NCBI GenBank assembly: GCA_037043455.1
Contig: JAWPHD010001332.1
Location: forward strand, 124,001 to 188,000
DNA length: 64,000 nt
Source: Cyrtodaria siliqua
Taxonomy: Eukaryota > Mollusca > Bivalvia > Adapedonta > Hiatellidae
Direction of reading: 5' to 3'
Shown piece after piece: positions 36,897-49,793 of the stretch. The translations under genes and the position numbers were made by a program. The notes beneath the pieces were generated by a model. It ran no database searches. It saw nothing but the letters and a program-made list of their open reading frames with translations, and was not told where the DNA came from. Numbering within the stretch: the first letter of the stretch is position 1; every line of letters begins with the position of its first letter.

Positions 36897-37658
36897 TAGT
36901 TGCATGGAGGAAAACAAGTAAGTCTTCAAACAAGTCTACATTTTTAATTAATAAAAATGCTAGGTACAAATTATACATCTACTCTAGACCATAGCTCGAC
37001 CAAGACAGCCCACGGCTCTCTTTATGCGGACTCATTCTGATAGGTAGCCTCATTCTGATAACCACCAATCACAGGCTTAACCTATGACGTAAACAGTTAA
37101 CATCTATTTATATATTTAGCTTAATAATGTCACCCCATATCATGCGAGTCAAACATGATAGATATTTAATAGTGCCAGACAGCATAGTGTTACATTTTTT
37201 TCTGCGACCACACAAGTAGCAACCGAGTTTAGTTGAAATAAGAAGAAAATAGCTTTGGGCAGTCTTTGCGAAGATATGGTCCTTGATGGATAAAAGAAAA
37301 TGCTGTTTTATTCTTGTGAATATTCTACCCGCTTTAGTTTTATCAAATTTTGCACAAATAAATAAATACTTGTCAGGAAAACATTCATTTTACTATTTTG
37401 TGAGCTGAAATGTGATTCCTTTTTCATATAAAAGTACTTATGACACAGACTTGACCATTTCAAGGCGGTAGCCCTATTGTCAACCCTTTTGTGTTTGTGA
37501 TGTCGTTTGTATTTATTATTACTTTTGCCTTCTTGTTTGTTTGCGTGTTTGTTTCTGTGTTTTGTGGTTGCCTGTCCTCCTTGAATGCTACTTTCCCTGT
37601 ACGATATTTTTATATTTCTTTGTGGAATAAAACAACTCCTAAAGAAATGCTATTTTAA

Positions 37659-37972
37659 AGGAACACACGGCAATCTTGATTTTTTAAAAACTCACGGCGT
37701 CCCGTTAGTTTTTCTCTTCACTTGCATTTGTTCAATCATTAATAGTAATTGTTAGAATAATTCAAAGCAAATTATTTTTACATATTACTAACTTTTTATA
37801 ATAGTGCATCAAAAATATATTTAAAAATTTGGTGAAATAGTGAAGAAAATTGAAATCTCAATTTTTTATTTCATCATATGCAAGCAGTTTTAAAGTCAAA
37901 ATGACGCAGGATAACTAAACTGAGGAGCAAATTTTAATGCTTGAATAAAACTCAAGATTACCATGTGTCCCT
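37659..37972. mobile_element. TTAA-flanked MITE
   Basis: The left end aggaacacacggcaatcttg and right end caagattaccatgtgtccct are inverted, flanked by TTAA (37655-37658, 37973-37976). A diverged copy lies at about 46330-46640 (caagattgccatttgtccct then TTAA). Confidence 0.75.
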
Positions 37973-39078
37973 TTAAGCTATTGAACACTATAGAAGTTTA
38001 GAATATTTGGTTGGATTCTTATCAAAGTTGGTTAAATGCAATGTTAAAATCAGGTCTGAGGTCTCTATGACAACATATTGAGTTATGACTTGGTTTAATT
38101 CCAGCATGCATATAGTCTATATTCAACAAATGCTATCGATATTAAATCCAGGTTTTCCAAACGAACGATTTCTTATGACATGGCATTTTATCAACAAACC
38201 TTCACCAGTCATGCCAGAAATTGTAAGACTAATAACTGATATGGTTTCACTCATTGTTTCCTAAAGACAGTTTTATTAATGATATCAAAAACCAAAACAA
38301 AACTACTTTCTTAAAGTGTTTAATTGAAATGTTTAATTGAAAAAGCAAAATATATGTCAAAATAAAAACTATAGTAAAATTAATGTTTTCTTTAAAAAAG
38401 ATAAAAGTATGTTTACATACTGTCGGATGACAGCACGCTCGACTTTCGAGGCCTTGTCTATTTATTATTACTAAGTTGAAAAAGGGGCATAATTTTGTAA
38501 AATTCACAACAGAATTATAGCACATGTTTGTATGGGTTCCTCTTATGACAGCGAATATCTGTCAAACAGTTTCTGAGATATGAGTTTACCAAAAAAGGTT
38601 AATGAAGAAATTGAGCAAGTACAAAAACGGGCATAACTTTGTGAAAATAGGTTGCAGAGTTATGTGACTTGCGTGTAATATTTTATCTATTTATACTGAA
38701 TACAATTTTTTTCCGTTCTGCCAGATGAGCTTACTGAGAAAGGTTAACCAAGAATTGACTAATATAAAAAGGGGCATAACTTTGTGAAAATAGGTAGCAG
38801 AATTATGTGACTTGTGCATGACATGTTACCTATCAATACGAAATAGATGTGTAAAGTTTCAGTGAATTCTGTCATTCAGTTTCTGTGATATAAGGTTTCC
38901 GAAAAAAGGTTAACGGGAACAGTAATGGGAATAGTATAGCCTTTTCTGCGAAAGGTCAAGTTAAAAAAAATATGATCAACTACAGGCTAATTGCTCTTTA
39001 TACGGCATATCAATACTGTGTGTATATGTTACGGAATTGCTAAATTATCCCTGCTCCTGTATTGGCTGTTCATATATC

Positions 39079-39374
39079 TTATTGTATGTTCATATGAGTG
39101 ACCATATGGGTCTGCATGTTCCATTTCTTATTAAACCCCTTTCCGCACACGTCACATTTGAAGGGTTTCTCCCCAGTATGTATCAGAATGTGATACTGCA
39201 GGCTGAAGTTACTCGGGAAACGCTTCCCGCAAAAGCTGCATACATGCTTCTTTTCTGGTTGCTGCTGCTGTGGTTGTTGGATGAGCAAGATTTCAGCCTG
39301 GTTGGCCGTGTACTGTTGATTGCTGATTGGTTGGAGCATCATGGTCATATACTGGCTTATTTGTTGTCCATCAT
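39079..39374 (-). CDS. Terminal C2H2 zinc-finger exon E4 (partial gene)
   Basis: The acceptor reads ctgtgtattttag and the exon begins AT GAT GGA, phase 1. The split codon would be GAT (Asp) if the upstream exon ends in G, against GGT (Gly) in five of the others. It encodes 98 residues. The linker is Gln-rich (DDGQQISQYM, then IQQPQQQQPEKK). Finger 1 is C46, C49, H62, H66 with helix SNFSLQYH; finger 2 is C74, C77, H90, H94 with helix KKWNMQTH, and the stop follows MNIQ. Finger 1 keeps FPSN as in E1, but Phe replaces the Trp seen in E1, E2, E3 and E5. The ATG at 39348 is inside the exon and is not taken as a start. Confidence 0.87.
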
Positions 39375-39860
39375 CTAAAATACACAGAATAATGAAAGTT
39401 TAACAACTGCTATTTTCAATAAAAGACTATCTGGGTAAGGCGTATTTGAAGTTGTATAAAGCATGGCACAAGAGTATGTAAAACTTCAGAAACTGCATTG
39501 TTAAATATCCTTTATGACAAAATAGCAATTACTAAATGTTAATCCATTGACAATTATAATGTTGATATATGTGACACAAATCTGCAAAACTACAAACTAA
39601 AGGTTAACTATGTCTTTTACAGAGGATAAGTATGTATTTTATAGCTAATGCCAACAATGCATGCAAGATATTAGCATACAGGTTATGCGAGGTCAATTTC
39701 TTAAGCACATAAAAACTGGAACATGGTACATATGTATGCATGGATTTATGTATAGAACGGACATACAAGGGTAACAATAGGCCCATTCCATATTTGTGGT
39801 TGGCTGTTATTAACTTCAAACGAAATAAGTTTCATTCCATTACCGGTAAGTTAGCTGGTT

Positions 39861-40258
39861 AATTGAATTGAATTGAATTGGGTTTGAAGGCGCACCAACA
39901 CAATCATGAAAGGTTATATGGTGCCTAACAGGCATGAACATGCCAGGCTCATCCTCCATGTACATCAAGATAAAATATGGAAAATGGGCCTAGAACCTTC
40001 TCACCCTGAACTGCAGAGTTGCTGCAAATTCTATCATAGAAACTCCTGGAGCCACGTTTATTGTTTTTATGCTACTGCTCTTTTGATGTGAGCAAGATAG
40101 CACCTGAAACAATGCAGGGATCATGATGAAGACCTTTAATGAACATGAACAAAAAATGATAAAATGAACATGAATTTGGGGGGATTCTACCCCTCTGCCT
40201 ACCCCTCCAAAGGGATCTGCAGTGGCCCTATTCTTTGCCCCATGACCAAACGGGGGCC
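39861..40258 (+). repeat. Dispersed repeat family A, near full length
   Basis: Starts with ttgaattgaattg repeats, then aaggcgcaccaacacaatca, gaacatgccaggctcatcct, and ends ggccctattctttgccccatg-accaaac. About 390 bp. Other copies: 36385-36590 (diverged), 42648-42800, 43151-43235, 53013-53275 (inverted), 60495-60800, 61183-61255, 62325-62722, 63045-63430. No A or B box seen, so not clearly a SINE. Confidence 0.75.
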
Positions 40259-41347
40259 CCCGGGAACAGAAAGCAGCATAACTCTGCCAAAATGGGATGC
40301 AGTGTTGTGCATTACATGCAGTAAATCTTTTCTATTGACACGGTATGTATGTGTGAAGTTTTATTGAATTGTGTCAAGTGGTTTCTGAGAAAGGGCTTTC
40401 TGTATAACCCTAACATTCAACCTATATAGACCCCTAAAACGCTTGTTTGTGCAGCATAAAAATCGCGTCGCCTTTAAACAATCTCAAAATACAAGCATAC
40501 TATGTATCCTTATACTAACGCATTTTAACCAGGAACGCCGATGATCTAAATGTGTTACAAATCTACTGTACAGTGTCATACCATGTGGACTGCCATCTTG
40601 ATTTATTTGACACATTATGATTAAAATGTCTGCCATTCAATCAAAATGAATGTTTCATCTGAACCTTATTAAATTGTCAATGGAAAATACTTATTTATAT
40701 GTTGCCAATCAGAATGCAGGAAATTCTAAAATGAGTTATATATATTACTCTCATATATGAATAGAATAAGTAAACAAAAATAAAACAAGGCCATGTATTA
40801 CATTTATTGAGGAATACACAATACAATAAAAGTAATACGACAATTATAAGATATACTGTTAATTTTCAAAATGACAAAAAGTGTTATATGGTGCAACTCG
40901 ATCCCCATTTCTCATAAACCAATCAGCTATTCATAATTTTGATAAAGCATCATCGAAATAGACTGACCAATCAGTGAAATTTGGCACAACTCTAAATTTC
41001 AGAAGGTGATCAACTCTGTCTTTATCGTAGGTGATCAACCATTATTACTGTAAGAATTAAGATATTTACTGTGATTTTTTAACAAAAAACAACAACTGCA
41101 TAATATCATGCACAGTTATGCAATTTCATTTCAATATATATTTCAAAAATTGAATATTGACTGAATCATCTCTTTATGCTGTCAAAGTTTTTCGTTTTAC
41201 TGAAGAACACAAGGATAGACAGAGTTGCACATTTTAATCACCTACTAAAAATTAGGCAAAATCTCAACATCTCAGACATGGAAAATTATGAATATAATAC
41301 AATAAAGTAGAGTTATAATGTATAATAAAATGGATATCAGCGCTTAA

Positions 41348-41802
41348 GGTCTCACACCTTTATTATCTCCCTTGAAAGCTCACGGACCTAGAGACAAAAG
41401 GAAAACAGAAAATAATTCTATTTTTTTCTCCATTTTAGGCAATTTTTAATTTGACAGAGGTTTTTCTTTGCTTCAGCATACATCTGCAGTGTAAAAGACT
41501 GATGATACAGAAAATCCCACGTTGATATGAAGTTGCATTCAAAATTCATAAGCATTTGACCGAAGCACCACAAAGTCAGCTAGATAGTGTACGAATATGG
41601 TATTTTTCATAGAGGTTGCATAAATATGAGCGAGGAAAAAAACCAACCTGGCTACTGTTTGTATTTTTTTGTTTTATTTTACAGATCTTAGCAGTCCTGA
41701 AGATATTAAACCAACAACAAGATCTGCTGGGACGTTTTGAAGGTCATGTGTTGGAAACAGCTATACAGTAACCCTATGAGAAATTAATTGTGGTGTGAGA
41801 CC
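41348..41802. mobile_element. TTAA-flanked MITE, ggtctcacacc ends
   Basis: ggtctcacacc at the left and ggtgtgagacc at the right, flanked by TTAA (41344-41347, 41803-41806); 455 bp, non-coding, AT-rich interior. Confidence 0.7.
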
Positions 41803-43055
41803 TTAAACTGTTTTTGTACATAGCAACACACTGTGATTATAAATAAATTCATCAGTACAAGTTCAATATAATACAAGATGGGTGCTCTCTGAGGCATGTA
41901 TCTCATATTATGAGACCTGAATGTGACAAAAGACTATTGTCATCAAGTGTATATGTATGCCAAGTTTGGTAAAGACAGAAGAATGTTACAAGGTATGTTA
42001 AGACCAAAAACTAAATTTTGATCTGAAACTATGACCTTGATTGTGACCTTGACCTTTTTATATTTGCAAGGTGATGTGGCTATTGGCATAATGTGTATAC
42101 ATTCAGAGTTTTATGAAGCAATTAAACAGTTTCAGTGAATGTTGTTATCAGTACCCATAAATGACATTGTCTGTGACCCTAACCTTATATATTGGCAAGG
42201 TCACCTATTGCTATGAAGTGTGTATGTCAAAAATCTGAAGAAGAAATATGAAGAAATGAAAAGCTAGTATCAAAATGTGTTGTTTTTCTGACATCTCAAA
42301 ACAATGACTTTGAAACCAGAATTTGACCTCGACTGTGGAATGACAATTAATCTATTGGTAAGGTCACATGACTATTTTCATGAAGTGTATATATCTAAGA
42401 CTGATGAAGAAGAAATGAAAAAGTTATATCCAATGTAAAGTTTACATGACTAAAAATATAATATAGACCTTGACTGTGAGCTGGACCTTTTTATACTGGT
42501 AACGCCACCTGACTTTTGTCATGCAGTGCATATATAATGTTTGATGAAGAAATGAAACCTTACACCCAATGTCAAGGTTTTGTGATGTCAGTTGACGCAC
42601 AAACGAAAGATGAAAAATAACAAAGAAGCAAAAAGCACGCAGTTTGTATTGAATTGAAGTTTTAAGGCGCACCAACACATGAAAGGTTATATGGCGCCTA
42701 ACAGGAATGAACATGCCAGGCTCATCCTCCATGTACATCGAGATAAAATATGGAGAACGGGCCTAGAACCTTCTCACCCTGAACTGCAGAGTTGCCACGC
42801 AGTTTGAACACGTATGTAGAACCTTCTCACCCTGAACTGCAGAGTTGCCACGCAGTTTGAACACGTATGTAGAAATTTATATATTAAAAGCTAGGTCAGA
42901 GACGTCAAACAGATGTTGACGATAGTTGATTTATATGTCTATTATTTAAGGTTCTTGAATGACACAAAACTATTTGCAACATGACGACCCAACTCAAAGA
43001 ATGCCTTTACTGTATTTCCCCAAATAGTAACGCACTGGCACTATGCAAAATGCCA

Positions 43056-43700
43056 AATATATAGAGGATATTTCTTGTTTTGGTGTGAATAACATATTTT
43101 ATTTCATCGAGAATGAGAAAACTTTATATTTTCACGAATGCGAATATAAATTGAATTGAATTGGAGTTTTACGGTGCATCAACACAAGAAAGGTAATATG
43201 GCGCCATGCCAGGCTCATTCTCCATTTATATCTAAAGTTTTCTCACTTTTCGATGAAATAAAATACGTTATTCACACCCAAACAACAAATTTGCTTTTTA
43301 TTTTATGATTTTACAAACAATATTTAAGGGAATCTACGGTAGAACAAGGAAGGCAATTTCAATAATTTCGCCACTTTTCAATTTGTTTGCCCGACTACAA
43401 AACATAGTCCAATGATATTTTATTTATACCCAAATAGAACACTTTTTAAATGCAAAATGTGTTCATTTTGTAATAGAATAGAATAAAATATAAAATAATA
43501 GAATTATCATTATTCTGAATAATGGCGTTTTCCTTTGAACAGAAGTAATACAAGGGAAGCAACTCTTCTGTTTTTTAAAAGAAGGTAGTCCTACTGTGAA
43601 AATATCTACTGTGAAAATAAAGCAGCTACTGTGAAAATAAAGCTCTATATTTCACAAAGTGACACTTTTATTTCACTGATAAAATACATTGCTATCATAA
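43056..43700. mobile_element. Hairpin element split by family A
   Basis: ttgttttggtgtgaataaca...ttatttcatcgag pairs with the right arm gatgaaataaaatacgttat. The loop is interrupted at 43151-43235 by a truncated family-A copy; the relative at 58190-58690 lacks it. Confidence 0.65.
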
Positions 43701-44050
43701 AATACATATAGATATATTTTTATTCAAATTTTATAAGATGTAAATAAAAAACCTATTTTTTTAAATTTATTTCTTTATTGAATTGTGATTATTTGGGGAC
43801 GATTTTTGGATACAAAAAATCGAAAAAGTATTGAATTTTGAAGAGCTTTTATTTATTTATTTATATTGAGGGGAGGTGCTTTTATTAGAGGAAATACGTT
43901 TTTTGCCAATATTTAAGATCCTAAACCTCAATATTTAAGTCCATAATGCAGCCCAAACAGAAAGTTTATAAGTTTAAACCCGATATTCAAAACTGACTTA
44001 GATATTAAAGATTTGTGAAATCTCATAGAAGACCACCCTATCAGAATTAA

Positions 44051-44238
44051 CCCTTACCCAGCTAAGCACGACTATAATAGTCTTTGCGTCCATTGTAACC
44101 CAGATCAGTTGCGAGTAACTCAGGCTTTACAATGTCTGGCTGCTGATCAGTCATTCCCCCCCCCCCCAAAGAAACTTGGTCATGGTCTTAATTCAAAGAA
44201 AGAACAGTCCATTATATATATTATTAGCGGGGTAAGGA
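44051..44238. mobile_element. piggyBac-like MITE, copy 2
   Basis: Ends cccttacccagctaag and gcggggtaagga inside TTAA/TTAA (44047-44050, 44239-44242). Interior as in 46733-46948. Confidence 0.7.
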
Positions 44239-44792
44239 TTAATATACTCAGTAAAACAAAGAAATGCACCAAGGGTAACAGTCTTGCAAAATGTCCGAGT
44301 AACCGCGTAATCTGGGCCTTTAGCATACAACACTAGCACTTTAACTTTTGAACTATCGAGGATATACTGTTTGCAAGTGATTATTCGCCATTTATCTGTA
44401 CCCAGTTACATTGACTTTTTGCACAATTTTTATGGCAACCCTTTGCCATCGACTTAAAAATTCTGTGTCTTTTTTTATTGAAATGGTAAATAAGTTATGT
44501 CTTGCATACATACTACCGAATAAAAAGAAATATAGGTCAAAAAAATCCATACATTATGTATCATATATTAGACCAATTATTACACTTGGTCCATTTCTTT
44601 TATTACCAGTGTATGTCACCAATATTCTTCCTTCAGTTACTAACAATACTTTATTCTTAAAATATTTAAAAAATAATTTATTATCTTAGACTCAATAAAC
44701 CGAGTCTGCTACTTTTCTCTCGTTTGTGTTCTTTGCTTCCAAGGGATCTCCTTTCATTATTTATTTATTTATATTTCTGCAATGCTCGAATG

Positions 44793-45372
44793 AAAGGACA
44801 AGGTATGATAAGCGGGTATTTTGGCCCCCCAATATATTCAAAATGCAAAAAAATAATATTTATATATAATCTGTTGTTCATGTTGAAGTAAATTGATCAT
44901 ATACTATCTTCAAAATATATTTTTATTTATTTTATTTATCTATAAGAATTAAGTCTCAAAAAATGGCATTTTTGGTAATTTTGTTATAATTTGTAGATTT
45001 TGGACCTTTCTTGGCAAGGTTTTATCTTAAAAATATAGAGCGCACCTCCGAACACACACAGTTTTTTGGCTGATGATGCATCCCTATCGAGTACCTGTTT
45101 CAACAAAAAATCAGCTGTGCTCGAGGGTGCGCTCTGTATTTCCAAGACCAAAAACTGATCGAAAACTGCTGAAAATAAACAAAAATGTAATTTTTTGAAA
45201 GAAAAGGCCTTGTTTGTGAGGCTCTTAAACTCATTTAGAGCCTTCAAACGTACTTGTAATGAGTTTTAATATTAATTCAGTTCATTTGTAGCTAAACTAG
45301 ATATTCAAAACTTGCGCATTAAAATTTTCAATATTGGGGGCCAATTTTGACCCTTATCATACCTAGTCCTTT
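44793..45372. mobile_element. Palindromic TIR element, 580 bp
   Basis: aaaggacaaggtatgataag at the left and cttatcatacctagtccttt at the right; inner pairs ttggccccccaatat/atattgggggccaa and gagcgcacc/ggtgcgctc. Non-coding. Confidence 0.75.
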
Positions 45373-45380
45373 AACTAGTG

Positions 45381-45590
45381 GAGTGCGTAGTCTAGTGGTA
45401 GAGCGCCGAACTCATGATCGAGAGGTCGTGGGTTCGATCCTCCGTCGCGGCCACGTTATTTATCCTTGAGCAAGATAATTAATCCACATTGCTTAGTACT
45501 GGTTCTACCCAGGAAGCCATTGAGAGTGATTAATCTAAGTTGCAAGAACTTGTTTCGCAATCGATGTAAAATAAATATGTTTAAAACAGT
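45381..45590 (+). mobile_element. tRNA-derived SINE
   Basis: The head gagtgcgtagtctagtggta (A box tagtctagtgg) and gggttcgatcctccg (B box) look like an intact tRNA, then the body has tactggttctacccaggaag and a tail cgcaatcgatgtaaaataaa. It ends about 150 bases from exon E3. The tRNA-like head continues into the SINE body, so I do not call a tRNA gene. Confidence 0.8.
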
Positions 45591-45736
45591 CCTTTAACAC
45601 ATAATAGCGAATAAATATATTGCATATATTGCATGGGGACACTCGCTTTCTCAACATTATTTACACTGTTTCCAGGTCTGTCTGATGAACACAATGTTTA
45701 TAACTTTTAAAATTAATGTTATTAGCATTGTTTTCT

Positions 45737-46116
45737 TCATGTTTGATGTTTTACGTGAGTAAAGGTATGTACTTTCAGTCCGTACAGTCGCGAAAACTGT
45801 TTACCACACTCCATGCACTTATACGGTTTCTCTCCGGTATGCATTCTCAAATGCTGCTGCAATTTCCAGTTATCTTTAAATGCCTTCATACAGTACTCGC
45901 ACTGAAACTTCAGCACAGGGTTGTGACCCGTAAAACTGCTTGATCTCTGTGAAGTAGATGCTTGCTGGTATTGATATTGATCCATATTAAAGCTTGATCC
46001 TGGTCCGAGTGACATGGGTGTTTGGTAAAGAGTAGATACTGCTTCATTTTCTTGATGCTTTGCTATGGTTGTCATTAGCAATGAGGTTTGATACTGTTCA
46101 AATAGTTCTCGGTCAC
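45737..46116 (-). CDS. Terminal C2H2 zinc-finger exon E3 (partial gene)
   Basis: The acceptor reads cttttctattttag and the exon begins GT GAC CGA, phase 1. It is the longest of the set, 126 residues. The linker opens DRELFEQYQTSLLM and includes a Tyr/Gln stretch followed by QQASTSQRSS. Finger 1 is C73, C76, H89, H93 ([12 protein letters not shown]); finger 2 is C101, C104, H117, H121 (RLYGLKVH), and the stop follows VKHQT. An open frame continues upstream to 46225, but that part is intron: the splice site and the phase shared with the other seven exons fix the start at 46116. Start and linker resemblance to E2 suggests a relatively recent exon duplication. The role as an alternative DNA-binding end of a shared protein is inference. 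Confidence 0.88.
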
Positions 46117-46694
46117 CTAAAATAGAAAAGTTCTGATTTATAACTGGGACATATACATGCAGTGTGCTTAACACATAACCACTACAACTTAACAATAATG
46201 CAAAGCAATATATAAGCTTGTACAATACAAAAACACACAGTATATTAATTATGACATATCCAGAAATTACACATATGTATATAATTACACATTACAGTTA
46301 GAGAACTTTTCTCTGCAATGTCGTCCTACAACTGGGTCTTGATTTTTTAAAAACTAGCGGCATACCGTTAGTTTTTCTACATAAATTTCATTTGTTCAAT
46401 CATTAATGTTAATTATAAGAATATAAGAATAGTATTGTTTGTGCTATTTCCATATTATCAATTTTTTATATTATTGCACAAGTAATATATTAAAACGTGT
46501 AGTATAATAAGATGAAATAGTGAATACTTAAAATTTGATTTATTTAAATGCAACCAGGGTAAAAGTAAAAATGATACTGGATATATAAATCGAGACACCC
46601 ATTTCAAATACTTCAAGATTGCCATTTGTCCCTTTAAACCCAAATAGCCTTTTTGACATTGACCTTTCCAATGTGGTACCCCTGTTGTCAACCC

Positions 46695-47214
46695 TTTTAC
46701 TTTAACTCATTTTAGAATTATTTTATATTTAGCCCTTAACCCGCTAAGCACAACAATAAAACAGCCTTTGCGCCCATTGTAATCCCAGATCAGCCTGCGA
46801 GTTACCCTGCGAGTAACTCGCAGGCTGATCAAGGTTTACAATGTCTAGCTGCTGATCAGTCATTTCCCCCAAAACACCCCTTTGTCACAAAAATGGAATG
46901 GTCTTAATTCAAGGAAAGAACAGTCCATTATATGTAGTGGGCTAAGGGTTAGAACTTCGTGAATGTTAGTTTCACGAAGATTTAGTGAAAAGAAGTGATG
47001 GCATAATATCAAAAGTGAGCAATTAATTTTTAATAAGAATGATGCATTTTTTATTTTTTTAAAAAGTGCTGTGATTAAAATTGGACCAAGGAAAACTTCA
47101 GTTTTAGCCAAAGTGGAGCAACTCAATATGCTCTTAAAACTTATTGCGTTTCTACTCAGCGTGCACTGAGTAATGAGTGAATCACAAATTCTAAATATAA
47201 AATGAGTTAACAGA
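46695..47214. mobile_element. TIR element (family of 49794-50234) with nested MITE
   Basis: aactcattttagaattattt at the left and tctaaatataaaatgagtta at the right are inverted. The piggyBac-like MITE 46733-46948 lies inside, flanked by TTAG on both sides. Confidence 0.65.
46733..46948. mobile_element. piggyBac-like MITE, copy 3, nested
   Basis: Ends cccttaacccgctaag and gtgggctaaggg, flanked by TTAG (46729-46732, 46949-46952). The interior has a strong hairpin, gatcagcctgcgagttac against gtaactcgcaggctgatc. Confidence 0.75.
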
Positions 47215-47439
47215 CTTTATGTGGTGTCGCATATTTTGCTGTTATTTTTCTTGCATACCGGATAAGGTTTTCCACGCTTTACATGGGTGATGGAAAGCCT
47301 GATCTTACACATGGGGAAAGATAAAAGTCACACGCATAAACAATGATGTCAATAACGTCAAACATTGCAAGACGTCATTGAGTAAAAAAACTTTAGTTAT
47401 CGATGACGTCAGCATGGAAAACATCAATGATATGCAAGA

Positions 47440-49630
47440 AAAAGAGGCCCAAGAGGGCCTGTGAACGCTCTACTGGCTGTTATACCATTGATGAATCGAG
47501 TCGTACTACATGGTGTCTAGAGTGTACACAAGGTTTTTCAAGTATTTGACCTAGTGACCTAGTTTTTGACCCCATGGGACCCATTTTCGAATTTGACCAA
47601 AATATAATTAAGACAACATTTCGACAAAGTTTCATCAAAATCGGGTCAGAAATATGGCCTCTAGAGTGTACTAGTGACCTAGTTTTTGACCCTGTGTGAC
47701 CCATTTTCGAACTTTAGCAAGCTATAATTGAGACAAATATTCTGACAAAATTGCATCAAGATCAGGTCAAAAATATGGCCTCTAGAGTGTACACACGGTT
47801 TTTCCAAAGTTTGACCTAGTGACCTAGTTTTTAACACCATGTGACCCATTTTTGAACTTGACCAAGATATGATTAAGACAAACATTTTGACAAAGAGTGT
47901 ACACAAGGTTTTTCCAATATTTGACCTAGTGACCTAGTTTTTAACCCCATGTGACCCATTTTCAAACTTGACCAAGATATAATTAAGACAAACATTCTGA
48001 CAAAGTTGCATCAAGCTCGGGTCAAAAATATGGCCTCTAGAGTGTACACAAGGTTTTTCCAATATTTGACCTAGTGACCTAGTTTTTAACTTCATGTGAC
48101 CCATTTCCGAACTTGATCAAGATATAATTAAGATAAACAATTTGACAAAATTTCATCAAGATTGGGTAACAAATATGACCTCTAGAGTGTACACAAGTTT
48201 TTTCAAGTATTTGACCTAGTGACCTAGTTTTTAACCCCACATGACCCATTTTTGAACTTGACCGAGATTTCATTGAGACAAACATTCTGACAAAGTTTCA
48301 TCAAGATCGGGTCAAAAATATGGCCTCTAGAGTGTACACACGTTTTTTCCAAAGTTTGACCTAGTGACCTAGTTTTTAACACCATGTGACCCATTTTTGA
48401 ACTTGACCAAGATATAATAAAGACAAACATTTTGACAAAGTTTCATCAAGATTGGGTCAGAAATACGGCTTCTAGAGTGTACACAAGGTTTTTCAAGTAT
48501 TTGACCTAGTGACCTAGTTTTTAACCCCATGTGACCCATTTTCAAACTTGACCAAGATATAATTAAGACAAACATTCTGACAAAGTTGCATCAAGCTCGG
48601 GTCAAAAATATGGCCTCTTAGAGTGTACACAAGGTTTTTCCAATATTTGACCTAGTGACCTAGTTTTTGACCCCACATGACCCATTTTCGAACTTGACCG
48701 AGATTTCATTGAGACAAGCAATTAAGATAAGCATTCTGACAAAGTTGCATCAAGCTCGGGTCAAAAATATGGCCTCTAGAGTCTACACAAGGTTTTTCCA
48801 ATATTTGACCTAGTGACCTAGTTTTTAACTTCATGTGACCCATTTTCGAACTTGATCAAGATATAATTAAGATAAACAATTTGACAAAGTTTCATCAAGA
48901 TTGGGTAACAAATATGACCTCTAGAGTGTACGCAAGTTTTTTCAAGTATTTGACCTAGTGACCTAGTTTTTGACCCCACATGACCCATTTTTGAACTTGA
49001 CCGAGATTTCATTTGGACAAACATTCTGACAAAGTTTCATCAAGATCAGGTCAAAAATATGGCCTCTAGAGTGTACACACGGTTTTTCCAAAGTTTGACC
49101 TAGTGACCTAGTTTTTAAAACCATGTGACCCATTTTTGAACTTGACCAAGATATAATTTAGACAAACATTTTGACAAAGTTTCATCAAGATTGGATCAAA
49201 AATACGGCTTCTAGAGTGTACACAAGGTTTTTCAAGTATTTGACCTAGTGACCTAGTTTTTAACCCCATGTGACCCATTTTCAAACTTGACCAAGATATA
49301 ATTAAGACAAACATTCTGACAAAGTTGCATCAAGCTTGGGTCAAAAATATGGCCTTTAGAGTGTACACAAGGTTTTTCCAATATTTGACCTAGTGACCTA
49401 GTTTTTGATCCCACATGACCCAGTTTCGAACTTGACCGAGATTTCATTGAGACAAACATTCTGACAAAGTTTCATGATGATTGCATCAGAAATGTGGCCT
49501 CTAGAGTGAACACAAGCAAAAGTTAACGGACGGACGACGGACGACGGACGGACGACGGACGACGGACGACGGAAGACGGACAACACACCATCCCATAAGC
49601 TCTGCTGGCCCTTGGCCAGTAGAGCTAAAA
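47440..49630 (+). mobile_element. Repeat-bearing rolling-circle-like element with ~145-bp array
   Basis: The left end (gaggcccaagagggcctgtg, then ctctactggct) has an inverted match at the right end (ggccagtagag). The core 47500-49512 is about 13 copies of a ~145-bp unit holding gacctagtgacctagttttt, aacttgaccaagatataatt and ggcctctagagtgtacac. Then comes a gacggacgacggac tract (49529-49580) and the end hairpin ctctgctggcccttggccag-tagag followed by ctaaaa. A hairpin just before CTAA plus an upstream microsatellite is the Helitron/Helentron pattern; assignment is inference. Confidence 0.65.
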
Positions 49631-49793
49631 ACAATCAATCATGGGTATCCAGTTCAGATATTCGGAACCTCAGCAGAACCTCAGTTCCGATAAAAACAAT
49701 TATACCTCGGGTTTGAATTCCCAATCTTTACCAGATATCCATGAAAGATTCTTATAATCCTTACAACTGCTAATTGTTTTGAAACAATCTATT

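Larger units (their letters stand above)
32210..39078. other. Interval between E4 and E5 (intron)
   Basis: Holds a diverged repeat with ccttgacct blocks (32580-33070), two palindromes (33910-33947, 34086-34230), a SINE (35268-35537) and SINE fragment (35680-35760), a divergent family-A copy (36385-36590), a MITE (36568-36896), a TTAA MITE (37659-37972) and ~140-bp repeats (38480-38960). Bases 33070-33900, 34240-35260, 35870-36370 and 36900-37650 are AT-rich with nothing I can name. Confidence 0.55.
39375..45736. other. Interval between E3 and E4 (intron)
   Basis: Holds family-A copies (39861-40258, 42648-42800, 43151-43235), a TTAA MITE (41348-41802), diverged tgaccttgactgtgacc repeats (41930-42490), a hairpin element (about 43056-43700) split by a family-A copy, a piggyBac-like MITE (44051-44238), a palindromic element (44793-45372) and a SINE (45381-45590). 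Bases 39375-39855 and 40430-41340 show nothing else. Confidence 0.55.

Noticed and set aside
44109..44336. 75-residue plus-strand frame
   Set aside because: Lies within a piggyBac-like MITE and its flank, with a homopolymer C run.
45381..45455. Functional tRNA gene
   Set aside because: A and B boxes are good, but the sequence continues into a SINE body and tail shared with other copies.
46117..46225. Upstream extension of the E3 open frame
   Set aside because: It lies before the splice acceptor, has no similarity to the other exons, and ignores the common phase-1 start.
47480..49634. Series of ~68-residue minus-strand open frames
   Set aside because: They recur every ~145 bases because the DNA repeat does. 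No known domain, and stops are at fixed places in the unit.
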